Assembly: GCA_945861385.1 (NCBI GenBank)
Contig: CAMAUI010000001.1
Span: 37,298 to 101,297, forward strand
DNA: 64,000 nucleotides
Direction: 5' to 3'
Source: Prosthecobacter debontii
GTDB lineage: Bacteria; Verrucomicrobiota; Verrucomicrobiia; Chthoniobacterales; Chthoniobacteraceae
Shown: positions 35,943-46,800 of the stretch, piece after piece
Position numbering within the stretch: the stretch's first letter is position 1
How the letters are laid out: each line of letters starts with the position of its first letter
Notes under the pieces: model-generated
The model's input: only the letters and a program-made list of their open reading frames with translations
Told to the model about the DNA's origin: nothing
Databases searched by the model: none
Made by a program: the position numbers and the translations under genes

Positions 35943-36494
35943 TCAGAAGTCGCCCTCCACGACGATCATGTCGCCTGCCTGGATGAGCGGGTCGGCGGAA
36001 GGATTCTTTGCAATCGCCTTGCGGCTGTATTTTTCAGCTTTGCCGGCACGGATGATTTTGATGGCGTCAGTGGCCCATTCACCCGGGCCGCCGGCAAGGG
36101 CGATGGCGGCAGTGAGGGTGAGATCCGCGGACCAAGCGCGATCACCGGGTGCGCGGACGGCTCCGCCGATGATGATCTTGCGCTGGTTGACGGCGGTCTG
36201 GACGGGGTTGAGAGAGACGACGGGGTTGGTGAAGATTTTCTCGTCGCGATACTTCTTCTCGATGGCGGTGGCGATCTGCGTGGTGGAGAGGCCCTCCGCA
36301 CGGATGCGGCCGATCATCGGGACGTTCACGAAGCCGTCATTCACAACGAGGGCGAGGTTGCTGAATTCCTGGAGGTATTCGACAGCGGCGCCGCTGAGGC
36401 GCATTTCGAACACGTCGCCGTTGCGGATGCCGGGCTCCGCGCGGAGCTGGAGGCTTCCAGTGAGAACGATGAGACAGAGGATGAGATGGCGCAT
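35943..36494 (-). CDS. Polysaccharide export protein (Wza-like)
   Basis: Protein of 183 residues with a signal peptide (RHLILCLIVLTGSLQLRAE). The Poly_export domain (NGDVFEMRLSGAAVEYLQEF, VNVPMIGRIRAEGLSTTQIA) covers about 25 to 100. One SLBB domain (IIIGGAVRAPGDRAWS, LTAAIALAGGPGEW) covers about 110 to 180. The size is small for Wza, with a single SLBB domain, and it has no lipobox or outer-membrane helix, so it is probably the periplasmic part of an export channel. It lies nine bases after the tyrosine kinase gene and completes the operon from 40574. Confidence 0.85.
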   Translation of the reverse strand: MRHLILCLIVLTGSLQLRAEPGIRNGDVFEMRLSGAAVEYLQEFSNLALVVNDGFVNVPMIGRIRAEGLSTTQIATAIEKKYRDEKIFTNPVVSLNPVQTAVNQRKIIIGGAVRAPGDRAWSADLTLTAAIALAGGPGEWATDAIKIIRAGKAEKYSRKAIAKNPSADPLIQAGDMIVVEGDF

Positions 36495-36503
36495 GGTGTT
36501 GGT

Positions 36504-38630
36504 TTAGTATTCCTGCTCGCTGGTTTTCGCAGCCGCCAGGTCTTTCTTGGCGTCCGCGCGTTCCTTCTTGGGCGAGTAGTATTCGTTGTAGCTCGAGTAG
36601 TAGCTGTAGGAGTCGTCGGTCTTTTCGTCGTAGTTGTTGAGGACGACGCCGATGAGGTTGCCGCCGACCTGGGTGACGGTCTGCTTGACGCGCTGGAGCA
36701 TGTTGCGCGGGAAGCGCCGGTGCTGGATGACCATGATGGTGTTATCCACCTCGGAGACGAGAACGCTGGCATCGGAGACGCCGAGAATTGGCGGGCTGTC
36801 GAAAAAGACGATGTCGTACTGCGACTTCACCGCGCGCATGAGTTCAATCATGCGGGGCCCGCTGAGGATGCCGGCGTCATCCTGGGGAAGCTTCCCGCTG
36901 GGGATGAATGAGAGGTTGTCCAGCCGGGTGGTCCTGGTGATTTCCTCGATGGTCGCCTTGCCCTGGAGGAAGTCCACAAGGCCGTGGGAATTGTCCACGT
37001 CGAAGAATCTCTGCTGGGAGGGGCGGCGAAGATCCGCATCCACGATGAGGACATTGGCGCCGCCCTTGGCGAAGGTGAATGCGAGGTTGTTGAGCGTGGT
37101 GCTCTTACCCTCGCCAGGGCCGCCGGAGACGAGCGTGTAGGTGTTTGCCTCGCGGTCGGACTGGTTGAATTCGATGTTCCCTTTCAGGATCCGGTACGCC
37201 TCGGCGTCCGCGGTGTCGCGTTTCATTTTGATCAGCGTGCAGACATCCTTGTTGATGACGGCGAGCACGGGGAGCTGGAGGTAGCGTTCGATGTCGTCCA
37301 CCCGTTTCACGGAGGTGTCGAGGTATTCGATGAAGAACGCGAGGCCGACACCCACCACGAGGCCGATCAGGGCAGCAAGAGTGAGATAAACGGGGATGCG
37401 CGGCTTTTCCCACGAGAGGCCGGGCTCGGCGCGTTCCCAGATTTTCACGGGGTTCACGGAGAGCAGGCTGTCGAATTTCGCCGCTGCGTGGCGCTGCTCG
37501 ATGACCTGCATGAGCGATTTTGCCATGAGGTAGTCGCTCTTCTTTTCGACATAGCCGTTGATCCTCGTTTTCTCGGCAATGGTGTCCTTTTTGAGCGTGG
37601 CGTAGTTTTCCTCGATTTTTTTGAGCTTGGATTCCTCGACGGCGAACTTGGTTTTCTGTGCGCGGCGGATGCTCTCCAGTTGGTCGGAGAGCTGTTTTTT
37701 GTAGATTTCGGCCTGCGCCTTGAGGGCCTTCACCCGTGGATGGTTTTCGCCGAGTCCCGAGTTAAGCATTTTCGCCTCCTCCGCCTGTGCGTCGAGAAGG
37801 AGCTGGATGTTCTTTTCCGTGCTGATGTCCTGGATGCCCAGCGCCCGGAGCGCCTCCATGAGTTCGGTGGGCTGGAGGGCCTCGATCCGTGTCAGCAGAC
37901 CGCGCAGAGTGTCCACCACGTTGCCCTGTTCTACTTTTAGCTGCTCTGTGAGCGTGACCGGACGGTCTCCGCCAATGGACACCAGTGCGTTGGTGCTCTC
38001 CGGATCGGGATCAATAATGCCCTCGTCCTGCCGGATTTTGGCGGCATCAGAATAGAGCTTTGCAACCTTTGTCCTCTGGTTGGTCAGTTCATCCCTCATT
38101 TCCCCGAGCGTCTGGTCAATGCTCTTTTTCAGGTCCTCGACGCGCTTGTCGCGATACACGTAGGCGATGGTGTTTGCGATGTCCGCGGCGCGGTTCTTGT
38201 CGGTGCTGTACACCCCGACCTCGATCAGGGTCGTGTTGCGCTGCTCCTGCACGAGCATTGAACTGGCAAGACGTTGTCCCACCCAGGAACGCGGCATCTG
38301 CTGCCCCGGCGGGGAAAGAAGTTTGTCGAGATCCAGCTTCTCGATGACGGGGTAGAGAATTTCGTTCTTTTTCAGAACCATAAATTGGGTGGAGATGAAT
38401 TGCGGATCGGCCCGCATCATTCCTCCTGTCCCCATGACATCCACGCCCTTTTCCTTGTCCGGTTTGATCTCGATGGTGACGCGGGAGTAAAATTCCTTCG
38501 GAAGGAAAATCACATAGACCAGGGAACTGACGATCACGAGGAAGAAGGTGAGCAGGATGAGCCCCATGCGCTGTTTGATGACGCGCCAGTAGTCGAGAAA
38601 GTGGAGTTTAACTTCGGTGTTGTCGTTCAT
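36504..38630 (-). CDS. Wzz/GNVR chain-length and tyrosine-kinase protein
   Basis: Fusion of 708 residues. The N-terminal Wzz part has two membrane helices (GLILLTFFLVIVSSLVYVIF near residue 25 and IPVYLTLAALIGLVVGVGLA near 415) flanking a long periplasmic coiled coil. The C-terminal BY-kinase has Walker A GGPGEGKSTTLNNLAF at about 505, Walker A' LIVDADLRRPSQQ at about 535 and Walker B YDIVFFDSPPILG at about 590. The end is a tyrosine cluster (SYSYYSSYNEYYS) for autophosphorylation. These proteins control export and chain length of exopolysaccharide. The operon order is barrel protein, kinase, export protein. Confidence 0.92.
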   Translation of the reverse strand: MNDNTEVKLHFLDYWRVIKQRMGLILLTFFLVIVSSLVYVIFLPKEFYSRVTIEIKPDKEKGVDVMGTGGMMRADPQFISTQFMVLKKNEILYPVIEKLDLDKLLSPPGQQMPRSWVGQRLASSMLVQEQRNTTLIEVGVYSTDKNRAADIANTIAYVYRDKRVEDLKKSIDQTLGEMRDELTNQRTKVAKLYSDAAKIRQDEGIIDPDPESTNALVSIGGDRPVTLTEQLKVEQGNVVDTLRGLLTRIEALQPTELMEALRALGIQDISTEKNIQLLLDAQAEEAKMLNSGLGENHPRVKALKAQAEIYKKQLSDQLESIRRAQKTKFAVEESKLKKIEENYATLKKDTIAEKTRINGYVEKKSDYLMAKSLMQVIEQRHAAAKFDSLLSVNPVKIWERAEPGLSWEKPRIPVYLTLAALIGLVVGVGLAFFIEYLDTSVKRVDDIERYLQLPVLAVINKDVCTLIKMKRDTADAEAYRILKGNIEFNQSDREANTYTLVSGGPGEGKSTTLNNLAFTFAKGGANVLIVDADLRRPSQQRFFDVDNSHGLVDFLQGKATIEEITRTTRLDNLSFIPSGKLPQDDAGILSGPRMIELMRAVKSQYDIVFFDSPPILGVSDASVLVSEVDNTIMVIQHRRFPRNMLQRVKQTVTQVGGNLIGVVLNNYDEKTDDSYSYYSSYNEYYSPKKERADAKKDLAAAKTSEQEY

Positions 38631-38735
38631 GGGACTTGTTCAGGTTGTTCCTTGAGCTGGATTGGAGAGGTAATCATGTGACTGCCCGCTCCGCAAGGCT
38701 GGGAGCAGGATTTGATGAGGAATGCGGCGTTTCGT

Positions 38736-40574
38736 TCAAAAGTTGTACTCGCCGGTGAGAAAGAACCGGCTGCGGTCATAGTTTTGTGTCGCAAAATCGC
38801 CCGCAGACAACGTGAAGCTGTAGCGGGCCGAGAAGGTGAGGCGTCGGCTGAAGAGGTAGGAGAGCACCAGGGAGCTGTCGTACACTTCCGAAGTGGTCGA
38901 AGTGGCTGATCCGCCGGGTGAGCCGGTGTCGCTGCTGGTTCTGACGTAATTGAGCGAACACTGGCTGTTGAGCCGGGGGCTGAACGCATGAGCGTAGCCA
39001 AGCGAAGATCGGAGGACAGTGCTCTCGGCCGTGGCTGCGGCCGCCTCGAACCCGTACCTGAGCGAGGCGCTGAACTGGTCGCGCCGGCTGCGCTGGTAGT
39101 TCACCGACATTTCCCCGTAAGGGGTGGATTTGGTGATCCCCGAGGCCTGGAAAGATCGGAGGGACTCACCCAGGCGGATATTTCCCCGGAACCTTGGCGA
39201 GAGCCTCAGATCTGCGCCAACGAGCACGAATGCGGTGTTTGAATTCGAAGTGTCGGTCTCGTAGTAGCGCAGAGCGGCGTAGCGGGCCTCGACCACTGAG
39301 GTGATCCGCGGCGAAAATCGGTGGCGAAATTCGTTGCCCAGCGTCGCCTCCCAGTAGCTGCTCCCCGTGCGGGTTCCCTCGAGGTAGTTCGTGGATGTCA
39401 ACCCCAGCGACGTGTCCGTGCTGAACCTCGATGACCACTTGTACTCGAGGTCAAACTTCGATGTCCCGGTGAAGTAGGTGCCGGAACTGGTCTGCGCCGC
39501 GTTGAGATTTGAGTAATCCGGTTGCGACGAGTAGGAGGCTGAGGCATTGGCGCTGAATTGAATCCTCGGCCCGAATCGCCGCACGTACACCAGCGACATG
39601 CTGCCGTTGTAGTCCAGCGGGTCGGTCGTTCGATTCCAATAATAGTCCGCCCCCGCCCGCAGGTCGAAGGTGAAGAGCGACCGCGATGTTGCCCACTGGA
39701 TGTCCACATTCGCCGTCAAGCCGCTCGTCACGCTTGCATTCCGCTCGGTCGCCGGGATGCCGGGAATGACCTGGACAATTTCCTGCTCGGGGCTCGCGGG
39801 GCGCAGAACCACTTTGCGGTTCACCGTGCGGAACACGGGGACGAATTTGCTGTTGAATGGCCGCAAGCCAACGAACTGCTGCTCGGTCACTGTCTGGGAA
39901 ATCTCCGGCTGCGCCGGGATGACCTGCACGAACTCCTGACCCGGGAAGCCGCCGCCGTCATCCGGCGTCTGCTGCGTATTGTCGTCAAATCCCATCGAAA
40001 ACGACACGCCGTAGCGGTAGCGCGGCCGCGTAAACCGTCCCTGGCTCGTGTCAAAAATCTGCTGCGTGCCGCCATAGCGCCCTGGGGCCGTGAAAGCCGG
40101 GGCGTTGGCCGGCTTGATGGTGGTCGCAGGCTGGGCACCGCCTCCCGGCGTGGGCTGTATGTCCTGCGTCCCTGGCTGGAGAAGGCCGGTGCCGAAATTC
40201 GAACTCGCGCCACTGCCGGGCAGAAGCAGTGACCCCGGTTTTGTCTCAGTCGCCGGAGCATCGCCGAATCCAAAGGGATTCTGCGGCTTCTGGGTGCCCC
40301 CGGGCGCAGGGGGCGGGGCTTCTGTACCGGCGGGAGCCGGCTTCGTCCCCTGCGTGCCACCGGGCTTCGTCCCCGCACCGGCGTCGGTGCCACTGGCCGC
40401 GCCGCCGGTGGTGCCGCTCCCCGCACCTCCCGCAGTCCCGCCACCGGTGGCCGCGGGCGGCTGCTGCGCGCAGAGCGATTGCACGAGCGAGCAACCAGCC
40501 ACGGCGATGATTAGCCACGGTGGGAGATGCTTGGTCGGAAAATGGCGCGTCTCTTTCGGCACAAAAGGGCGCAT
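38736..40574 (-). CDS. Outer-membrane beta-barrel of exopolysaccharide locus
   Basis: Protein of 612 residues. A signal region (LIIAVAGCSLVQSLCAQ) is followed by a low-complexity Gly/Ala/Thr/Pro tract (residues about 40 to 150). From about 180 the sequence is a repeat of amphipathic strands, and it ends RSRFFLTGEYNF with a terminal Phe, the usual signal for barrel insertion. Strands such as RFSPRITSVVEARYAALRYY and NIRLGESLRSF follow the alternating pattern of PEP-CTERM/exosortase-associated outer-membrane proteins. It is upstream of the kinase, 105 bases away. The likely role is the outer-membrane part of the polysaccharide export machinery. The exact family is not certain. Confidence 0.72.
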   Translation of the reverse strand: MRPFVPKETRHFPTKHLPPWLIIAVAGCSLVQSLCAQQPPAATGGGTAGGAGSGTTGGAASGTDAGAGTKPGGTQGTKPAPAGTEAPPPAPGGTQKPQNPFGFGDAPATETKPGSLLLPGSGASSNFGTGLLQPGTQDIQPTPGGGAQPATTIKPANAPAFTAPGRYGGTQQIFDTSQGRFTRPRYRYGVSFSMGFDDNTQQTPDDGGGFPGQEFVQVIPAQPEISQTVTEQQFVGLRPFNSKFVPVFRTVNRKVVLRPASPEQEIVQVIPGIPATERNASVTSGLTANVDIQWATSRSLFTFDLRAGADYYWNRTTDPLDYNGSMSLVYVRRFGPRIQFSANASASYSSQPDYSNLNAAQTSSGTYFTGTSKFDLEYKWSSRFSTDTSLGLTSTNYLEGTRTGSSYWEATLGNEFRHRFSPRITSVVEARYAALRYYETDTSNSNTAFVLVGADLRLSPRFRGNIRLGESLRSFQASGITKSTPYGEMSVNYQRSRRDQFSASLRYGFEAAAATAESTVLRSSLGYAHAFSPRLNSQCSLNYVRTSSDTGSPGGSATSTTSEVYDSSLVLSYLFSRRLTFSARYSFTLSAGDFATQNYDRSRFFLTGEYNF

Positions 40575-40727
40575 CGGTTAGCGGACTCCCACCTTGCTGG
40601 CAAGGTGAGTCACACTGGATGGTTCTGCGGGTTCGCAACCTCGTTGGTTCATTCGGGCCGGACTGTGACGGCGAGACGGCGAAAATCGTTCGATCTTTTT
40701 TGCGCGCACGCGCACGCCGGGGAGGAG

Positions 40728-40798
40728 AGCGGGTAGCGGGAATCGAACCCGCATGGCCTGCTTGGAAGGCAGGAACTTTACCACTAAGCTATACCCGC
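40728..40798 (-). tRNA. tRNA-Gly (anticodon TCC)
   Basis: On the minus strand a 71-base cloverleaf: acceptor GCGGGTA pairs with TACCCGC; the D-arm includes GCTTAGTGGTAAAG; the anticodon arm CCTGC/GCAGG encloses the loop CTTCCAA with anticodon TCC; the T-arm contains GGTTCGATTCC. The CCA end is not encoded. It lies between the exopolysaccharide operon and the Calx-beta giant. Confidence 0.95.
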
Positions 40799-40847
40799 GT
40801 GGAGGCGGCACATTGATGAGGTCGTTCAAATCTCTCAAGCCGGATTT

Positions 40848-43800
40848 TTACGTTTCGACAACCTTCAGCTTCACCGCCGCACCGCCCACGGCAACGGCAT
40901 CGTCATTATGCGGCCCGCTCGCGAGGGGAACCGCCGTCCCGCCCACGCTCACGGCCTTCACGTGCTCGGCCACGATGCCGTAGGATGCATCCGCCGGCGT
41001 ATCCGCATGCGCCGCCACTGCGGTGGCGATCACGCTGGCGATCCGGGAAATGGCGGCTGTCACCGGCGGCTGCGTGCCGGTCAGCGTGCTCTGGTCATCA
41101 ATGGTCCCAAACATCCCGTCGCCGCCGGCGCTCACCCCGGCGGCGATGCTTGTCGAGCGCAGCGTCCCGTCCACGATCACCTTTCCAATGGTGGCATCGA
41201 GATTGGCCAGCGTCCCCCGTGGCGCTGTCGCCGCTGAAACCGGCGAATATCCCGCGAGGATCTCGGCAAATTCGACATCGCCGCCAAAATGCAACTCGCC
41301 GATCGAGGTTCGCGCGCTGATCACCGCAGCCGCGGTGGCGTCCCCGGCGACTGCCGCAGCCGAGCCCGTTCCATTCACCGTGATCGAGCCGATCCCCACC
41401 GACGACGCGATCACCGCACTCCCGCCGAGATTGGTGCCGAGATTTTTTCCGGTGATCACCTGCCCTTCGATGACGAGACTGGTGATGCCCGCCCCGACAA
41501 TGAAGCCGCTTCGCAAAAGCGTCGCCGGGCCTCCGTCTCCCGCGAGCTTCGTTCCGCCGCCGACGAGATCGCCCTTGATCGAGCCACGTCCGATCCCGCC
41601 ATCCGCGGTAATGCCGCCGGTGCTGGTGTTCGAGCCGCCCACGATGTCGCCAAACACGGTGAACTTGGAAAGCTTGCCGGCGATCCCGACACGGCCGGAA
41701 CCCGAACCCTCGCCGCCGATGATGCTGCCCTTGGAGGCGACCCCGGCCTTTCCAAAAATAATCGAATGCGCGTCGCCCGGCAGTCTTTCAAAGCCGGCTA
41801 TGATGCCGTTGGTCGTGATCACCCCGCTGTCCGAACCGGCCCCACCCTTCAAGTCTCCCTCGATCGTGACTGCCCCGCTCATCACTCCTGCAATAAGCGC
41901 GCCGGACGAGTTGCCCGCTCCGCCGGCCATGTTCCCGGTGATGCGCGTTTTGCCGAGCACGTTCTGCACGAAAACCTGGCCTGATCTCTCCCCTGCGCCT
42001 CCCGTCAGGCTTCCATTCATCGTCAATTCCCCTATCCCGCCGCTGGATACAATCCTGCCCGAGGATGCCCCGGTTCCACCGATGATGTCCGCCTCGACTG
42101 CTGGCGAAGTATTTGTCGCAAGCCTGCCAAGGTTGAGCTGTCCGATCCCCGCCATCTCCACCACCGCACTGTTCGCCCCAGTGCCGCCGACGATGTCGCC
42201 AAGCAACGTGAGCTTCCCGATCGCCGGGGTAAATCCATTGACGCCCTGAATGCTCGCGGAGGAGTCGCCGGATCCGCCGACAATTCCGCCGAGAGTCGCG
42301 GAACCGATGCCGCCCGTGGTCAAAATCCTCCCGGTTCCAAATTCGCTGCCGCCCGCCAGGTTTCCTTTCACCACCAGCTTGCCGATCCTTCCCACGGGGC
42401 CGGTTGGGATCGGCATGTTCTGCGCATCGCCGATGACCAGCAGTGCGCCCTTGAAATCGCCATTGATGATCATCTGGCCGATCGGCCCGAGCACCACACT
42501 CGTGTCGGCAGTCAGGCCGCCCGTCGAGTCCGGTAGATTCGCGCCGGCGCCAAACGACCCCGCCTTCAGCACGCCCACTCCCGCTGGTCGCAGCGCGCTC
42601 CCCGCGATGACACGCCCGACATCGCCACTGACCTCCACCCTGCCGAGGGCCACGCCGCTCGTGAATTGAAACAGCCCCGCCACGGGAACGGAGGACTCGA
42701 TCGCACCCACATTCGACTTCCCGTCGCCGAGCACCGTCCCGTCCGCCAGCACCTGCACGCGCGAAGTCACCTCGATGTTCACCCCGGCAAACTCATTGCC
42801 GTCGTTGCTCAAGTTCAGCATTTGCAGGAATCGCCCGCCGACATCCGGCGCGCCGCCTCGCACAAAAGTGATGTCCCCCGTGCTCAGCGCCGCGCCCGTG
42901 GGGACGCTCAACGAGCCTTTTGAAAGTTTGACGGTCACGATGTCGCCATCGAGATCCACATATTGGAACGACCGTGCGTTCAGGATCCGCACATCATCGT
43001 TGAGGAAAATTCCGCGTGCCGAAAGCGTCCCGCCGCCCCCGCCCGCAGGAGTCACTCCCGCCGAAAAGCCCGATGCGTCGAGGAACATGAACTCCGACAG
43101 CTCGAAGACGGTATCCGCAGTCGCCTGGACCGCCACCGTCGTGCTCGAAGTGCCCGCGCCGATTGTCACCGTGCGATTCGTGATCGCCGTGAAATCCGCG
43201 GCCTGCGCCGTTCCGGGGCGCGTGTTCACGATGAACGTCACCGCCGACCCGGTGACAGGCGCAGTGGTCTCGGCGACGAAGCTCACCGTCCCGCCCACCG
43301 AATCTCCCTCCACCACGCGGGCCCCTGTCAATGTCAGCCCCAGCGTCGTGTCCCCATCGTTCTGGATCGTGCCAATCGCCTGGCTGTTCGCAAAGGCCAC
43401 CGCAGTTCCGCTCGCCGTGAATTTCGCGTTGCTGAGCACCACCCTGAAGGTCTCATCCAGCTCCCGCCATGTATCGCCAAAAACCGGGATGCTGATCTGC
43501 TGCGTCCCGCCATTCGGCGACGCGGCAAATGTCCGCGTCCCCTCGGTCGCCATGTAGTCCACGATCACCCCGGTTGACATGGCCGTGCTGTCGAGAGTGG
43601 AAAAATCCACGGTGACTTCCTCCTGCGTCCCACCCGCCAGCGTCACGGTGAAAATGAGATTCTTCTGCCCGGAATTCCCCTCAACGATCGTCGCGTCGCC
43701 GATCGTCAGGCTCGGCGCGGCGTCGTCATTCGCCAGCGGCACGCTCACCGAGCTGGCGGCGAGGATCGCACCCGTCTCGCCGGAGAACTCGATCGTGAAC

Positions 43801-46800
43801 GCCTCGCTCCCCTCCGCATACAGATCGCCATGCACCAGCACCGTGAACGAAGCCTCGGTCTCGCCCGCCGGGATCATCACCACACCGCCCGGCGTCGTCG
43901 CGTCGAAGTCCGCGAATGCCCCCGTCGAAACCGCCGTGCCATCTTTCAGCGTGTACGCCACCGAGACCGCGTGCTGCGATGCCTGCGGTATCCGGAATGT
44001 GAACGTCCGCAGGTTGTCCGCATTTCCCTCCGGCGCGGATTGCACCGGATCCAGCGTCAGCGTCAGGTCGTCGTTCGCGATCGTTCCTTCCGCGGACGCA
44101 TCCGCGAGCGCGACCGGGAATGTCGCCGTCACCCCCGGCACCGTCAGTTCCGCATCCACGAGGTTCACCAGGAACGTCTCGTCCGCCTCATCCACCGCAT
44201 CGCGCGAGATCGGAATGCTGACCGTCGCCTCCGTCTGCCCCGCCGGGATCGTGACGGATGCGCCGGCCGCGGGCGCCGTGAAATCCTGCCCGGTGATCGC
44301 CGTGCCGCTGAGCGTCTCGTAGCGCACCACCACGTTTCCGCCCGTGGATTTCGGCGTGGTGCCATCGGCCGCGACGAGCTTCACTTTGAAGACAAGATTG
44401 GTCGTCCCCGAGCCCGTGCCCTCGGCGATCCTCGCGTTCTCGATGACCACGCTTGGGAGGTCCGCCGTGTCGCTCTCATTGATCGTGATGACCTGCTCGG
44501 CCTCCGTCGCGGAGAGCACGCCGTTGACCGCGGTGCCCAGCTTCAATTTGAAAGTCTCGACACCCTCGGGAGTCGTGTCGGGCCTGATGCGCACCTTGAT
44601 CGTCTCGGACGCCTCGGCGGCACCCACGGAAAATGTAACGCTGCTGTTCAGCGCGAAGAAATCCGTCCCGGAAACCGCGGGGTTCGCGCCCTGCGTGTCG
44701 TCCACCGCCGTTGAGAAAAACACCGACCCCGGCTTGTCGAGTGCTCCTTCGCGCACGACTTTGAACTCGACGATCTGCTCCGCGCCACCCGCCCCTTCCT
44801 CATCCACCGCCAGCGACTGGCCGGTCACCGGCACCAGCCTATAGGTCGCCTCGTCGTTGCGGATCGTGCCGATGCCGAGCGCGTCCGAGATGGTGGCGTT
44901 GGCGGGGTTCCGGAGCGTCACAAAAACCGTCTCGTCGAGCTCGCTCAAGGTATCGCTGTTGACCGTGATGGAGATCGTCCCGGAGGCCAGTCCACCGGGG
45001 ATCGTAAGCGTGGTATTCGCCGCCACATAATCGCCCGCGCTGGCGCTCGCCGATCCGTCGCTCGTGGAATACTCCACGGTGACGGGCAGCTTGTTGCCGG
45101 AGCCCGAACGCGAGACCGTGAACACCAGCGTCGCCGTGCCGTTGTTGCCCTCCACCACAGTCGCATCCGTGATGCTCAGCACGCTCAAGTCGTTGGCGGC
45201 GATTGTCGCGGTACCCAGCACCCCTCCCGCTGCGACCGTGGCATTCTCCGTGGATTCGAGAATCCGCACGCCGAAGGTTTCGGCGACCTCGTCGTCGGGA
45301 TCGCTAACCGTTCTCACGCGGATCTCACCGCTCGTCTGCCCTGCGGGGATCACGAGCGTCTGCTCGAGCGTGGCCTGTTTGAAATCCCCCTGCGTCGCCC
45401 CGCTCAAACTCCCATCACCGCCGGTTGCCGTCCCGCTTTCCGTCACCCACTTGACCGTCACGCTGCGCTCCGAGACCGCGGAAAGCGTCACCACAAACAC
45501 CGCATCCGCGCCCTCGGTCACGGACGGGCTGCTGATCGTCACCGTGGGCGTTGCGTCGTTGTCGGTGATCGTCACGGTCGAGAGCGTGGTTGTCCCGAGC
45601 TGCGCCCCATCCGAGCCGGTGAGCGTCACGGTGAATGTCTCATCCACCTCGTCCAGCAAGTCGCCTTTCACATCCACCGAGATCTCACCGCCAGCCTGCC
45701 CCGCCGGGATCGTAAATGTCAGATTTTGCCCCGCGACAACGTCGCCAGCCCCCGCCGTCCCCGTCGCGACGTTATAAGTCACCGTCACTGGGTGGCTGGA
45801 GACTGAGGAAAGCACGACGCCGATCTTGAAGGCCTTGTTCCCCGTATCCCCCTCCGTATCCGACGCCGTGGAAACGATGCTCACGGAAAGATCGTCGTTC
45901 AAAATTCGCCCGGCCGCCTGCGCGTCGCTGATCGCCAGTGTTGTCGGCGCGGCCGCTCCCGGCAGCGTGGTCCGCGCATTGGTGAGGTTCACGGTGAAGG
46001 TCTCATCCACCTCGTCAACGATGTCGCCATTGACCGTCACCGAGAATTTCGCGCTCGTCTCCCCGGCCGGGATCACAAAGCCCGCCTGCGCCGCCGCGAC
46101 GATGTCCGCCGCGTCTGCGCTTCCGCTGAAGGCCGTCGCGATGTCCACGAGCACATCCGCCCCCGCCGGCGCGGAGAGGCTCACGACAAACTCCAGCACC
46201 TTCGTGCCTGCATCGCCCTCGACAATCGTCGCATCGGCGATGCTCACGACCGGCGCTGGATCGCCCGGATCATTGATCGTGCCGATGCCTTCACCGTCCA
46301 CGATCAGCGCCCCCACCGCTCCGGAGAGCAGCACTTTGAACCGCTCGCTGCCCGGCTCGAAAGCAAGGTCGCCATTGATCGTGACCGCGAAAGTCTTCGT
46401 CGTTTCACCGGCGACGAACGAGATCGTCTGCGTCCTTGCCACAAAGTCCGGGCTCCCGCCGGTGGAGAGCGCCGAATCATCCATCGTGGTGGCGATCACC
46501 GATGCTGGGAAAGCCGAGCTGGGAGTGAGACTGATCGTGAACAGCGCCTGCTGGGTCCCGCTGTCACCCTCGACCACTGTCACGTCGCTGATGGTGAAGA
46601 ATACCTCGTCATCCTGAATGGTCCCAAACGCCACGCTGTCGAGAAGCGCGATAATCGGGGTTCCATTCGCCCTCGAATCGCTGAGCTGCACGGTGAACAA
46701 CTCGTCTCCCTCGACAATGGCGTCACCCTTGATCGGGACGATGATCTCCTTCTGTGTGTCGCCGGCAAGGAACGTGAGGTCGCCGCTCACAGCCGCCCCA

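Noticed and set aside
40728..40798. tRNA-Gly as an attachment site for a genomic island
   Set aside because: No integrase and no duplicated tRNA 3' end was seen on either side within the window.
41500..42700. Periodic sequence in the C-terminal part of the Calx-beta giant considered as a CRISPR array
   Set aside because: The periodicity is protein-level (Gly/Ser-rich coils) with degenerate DNA; there are no identical direct repeats with unique spacers.
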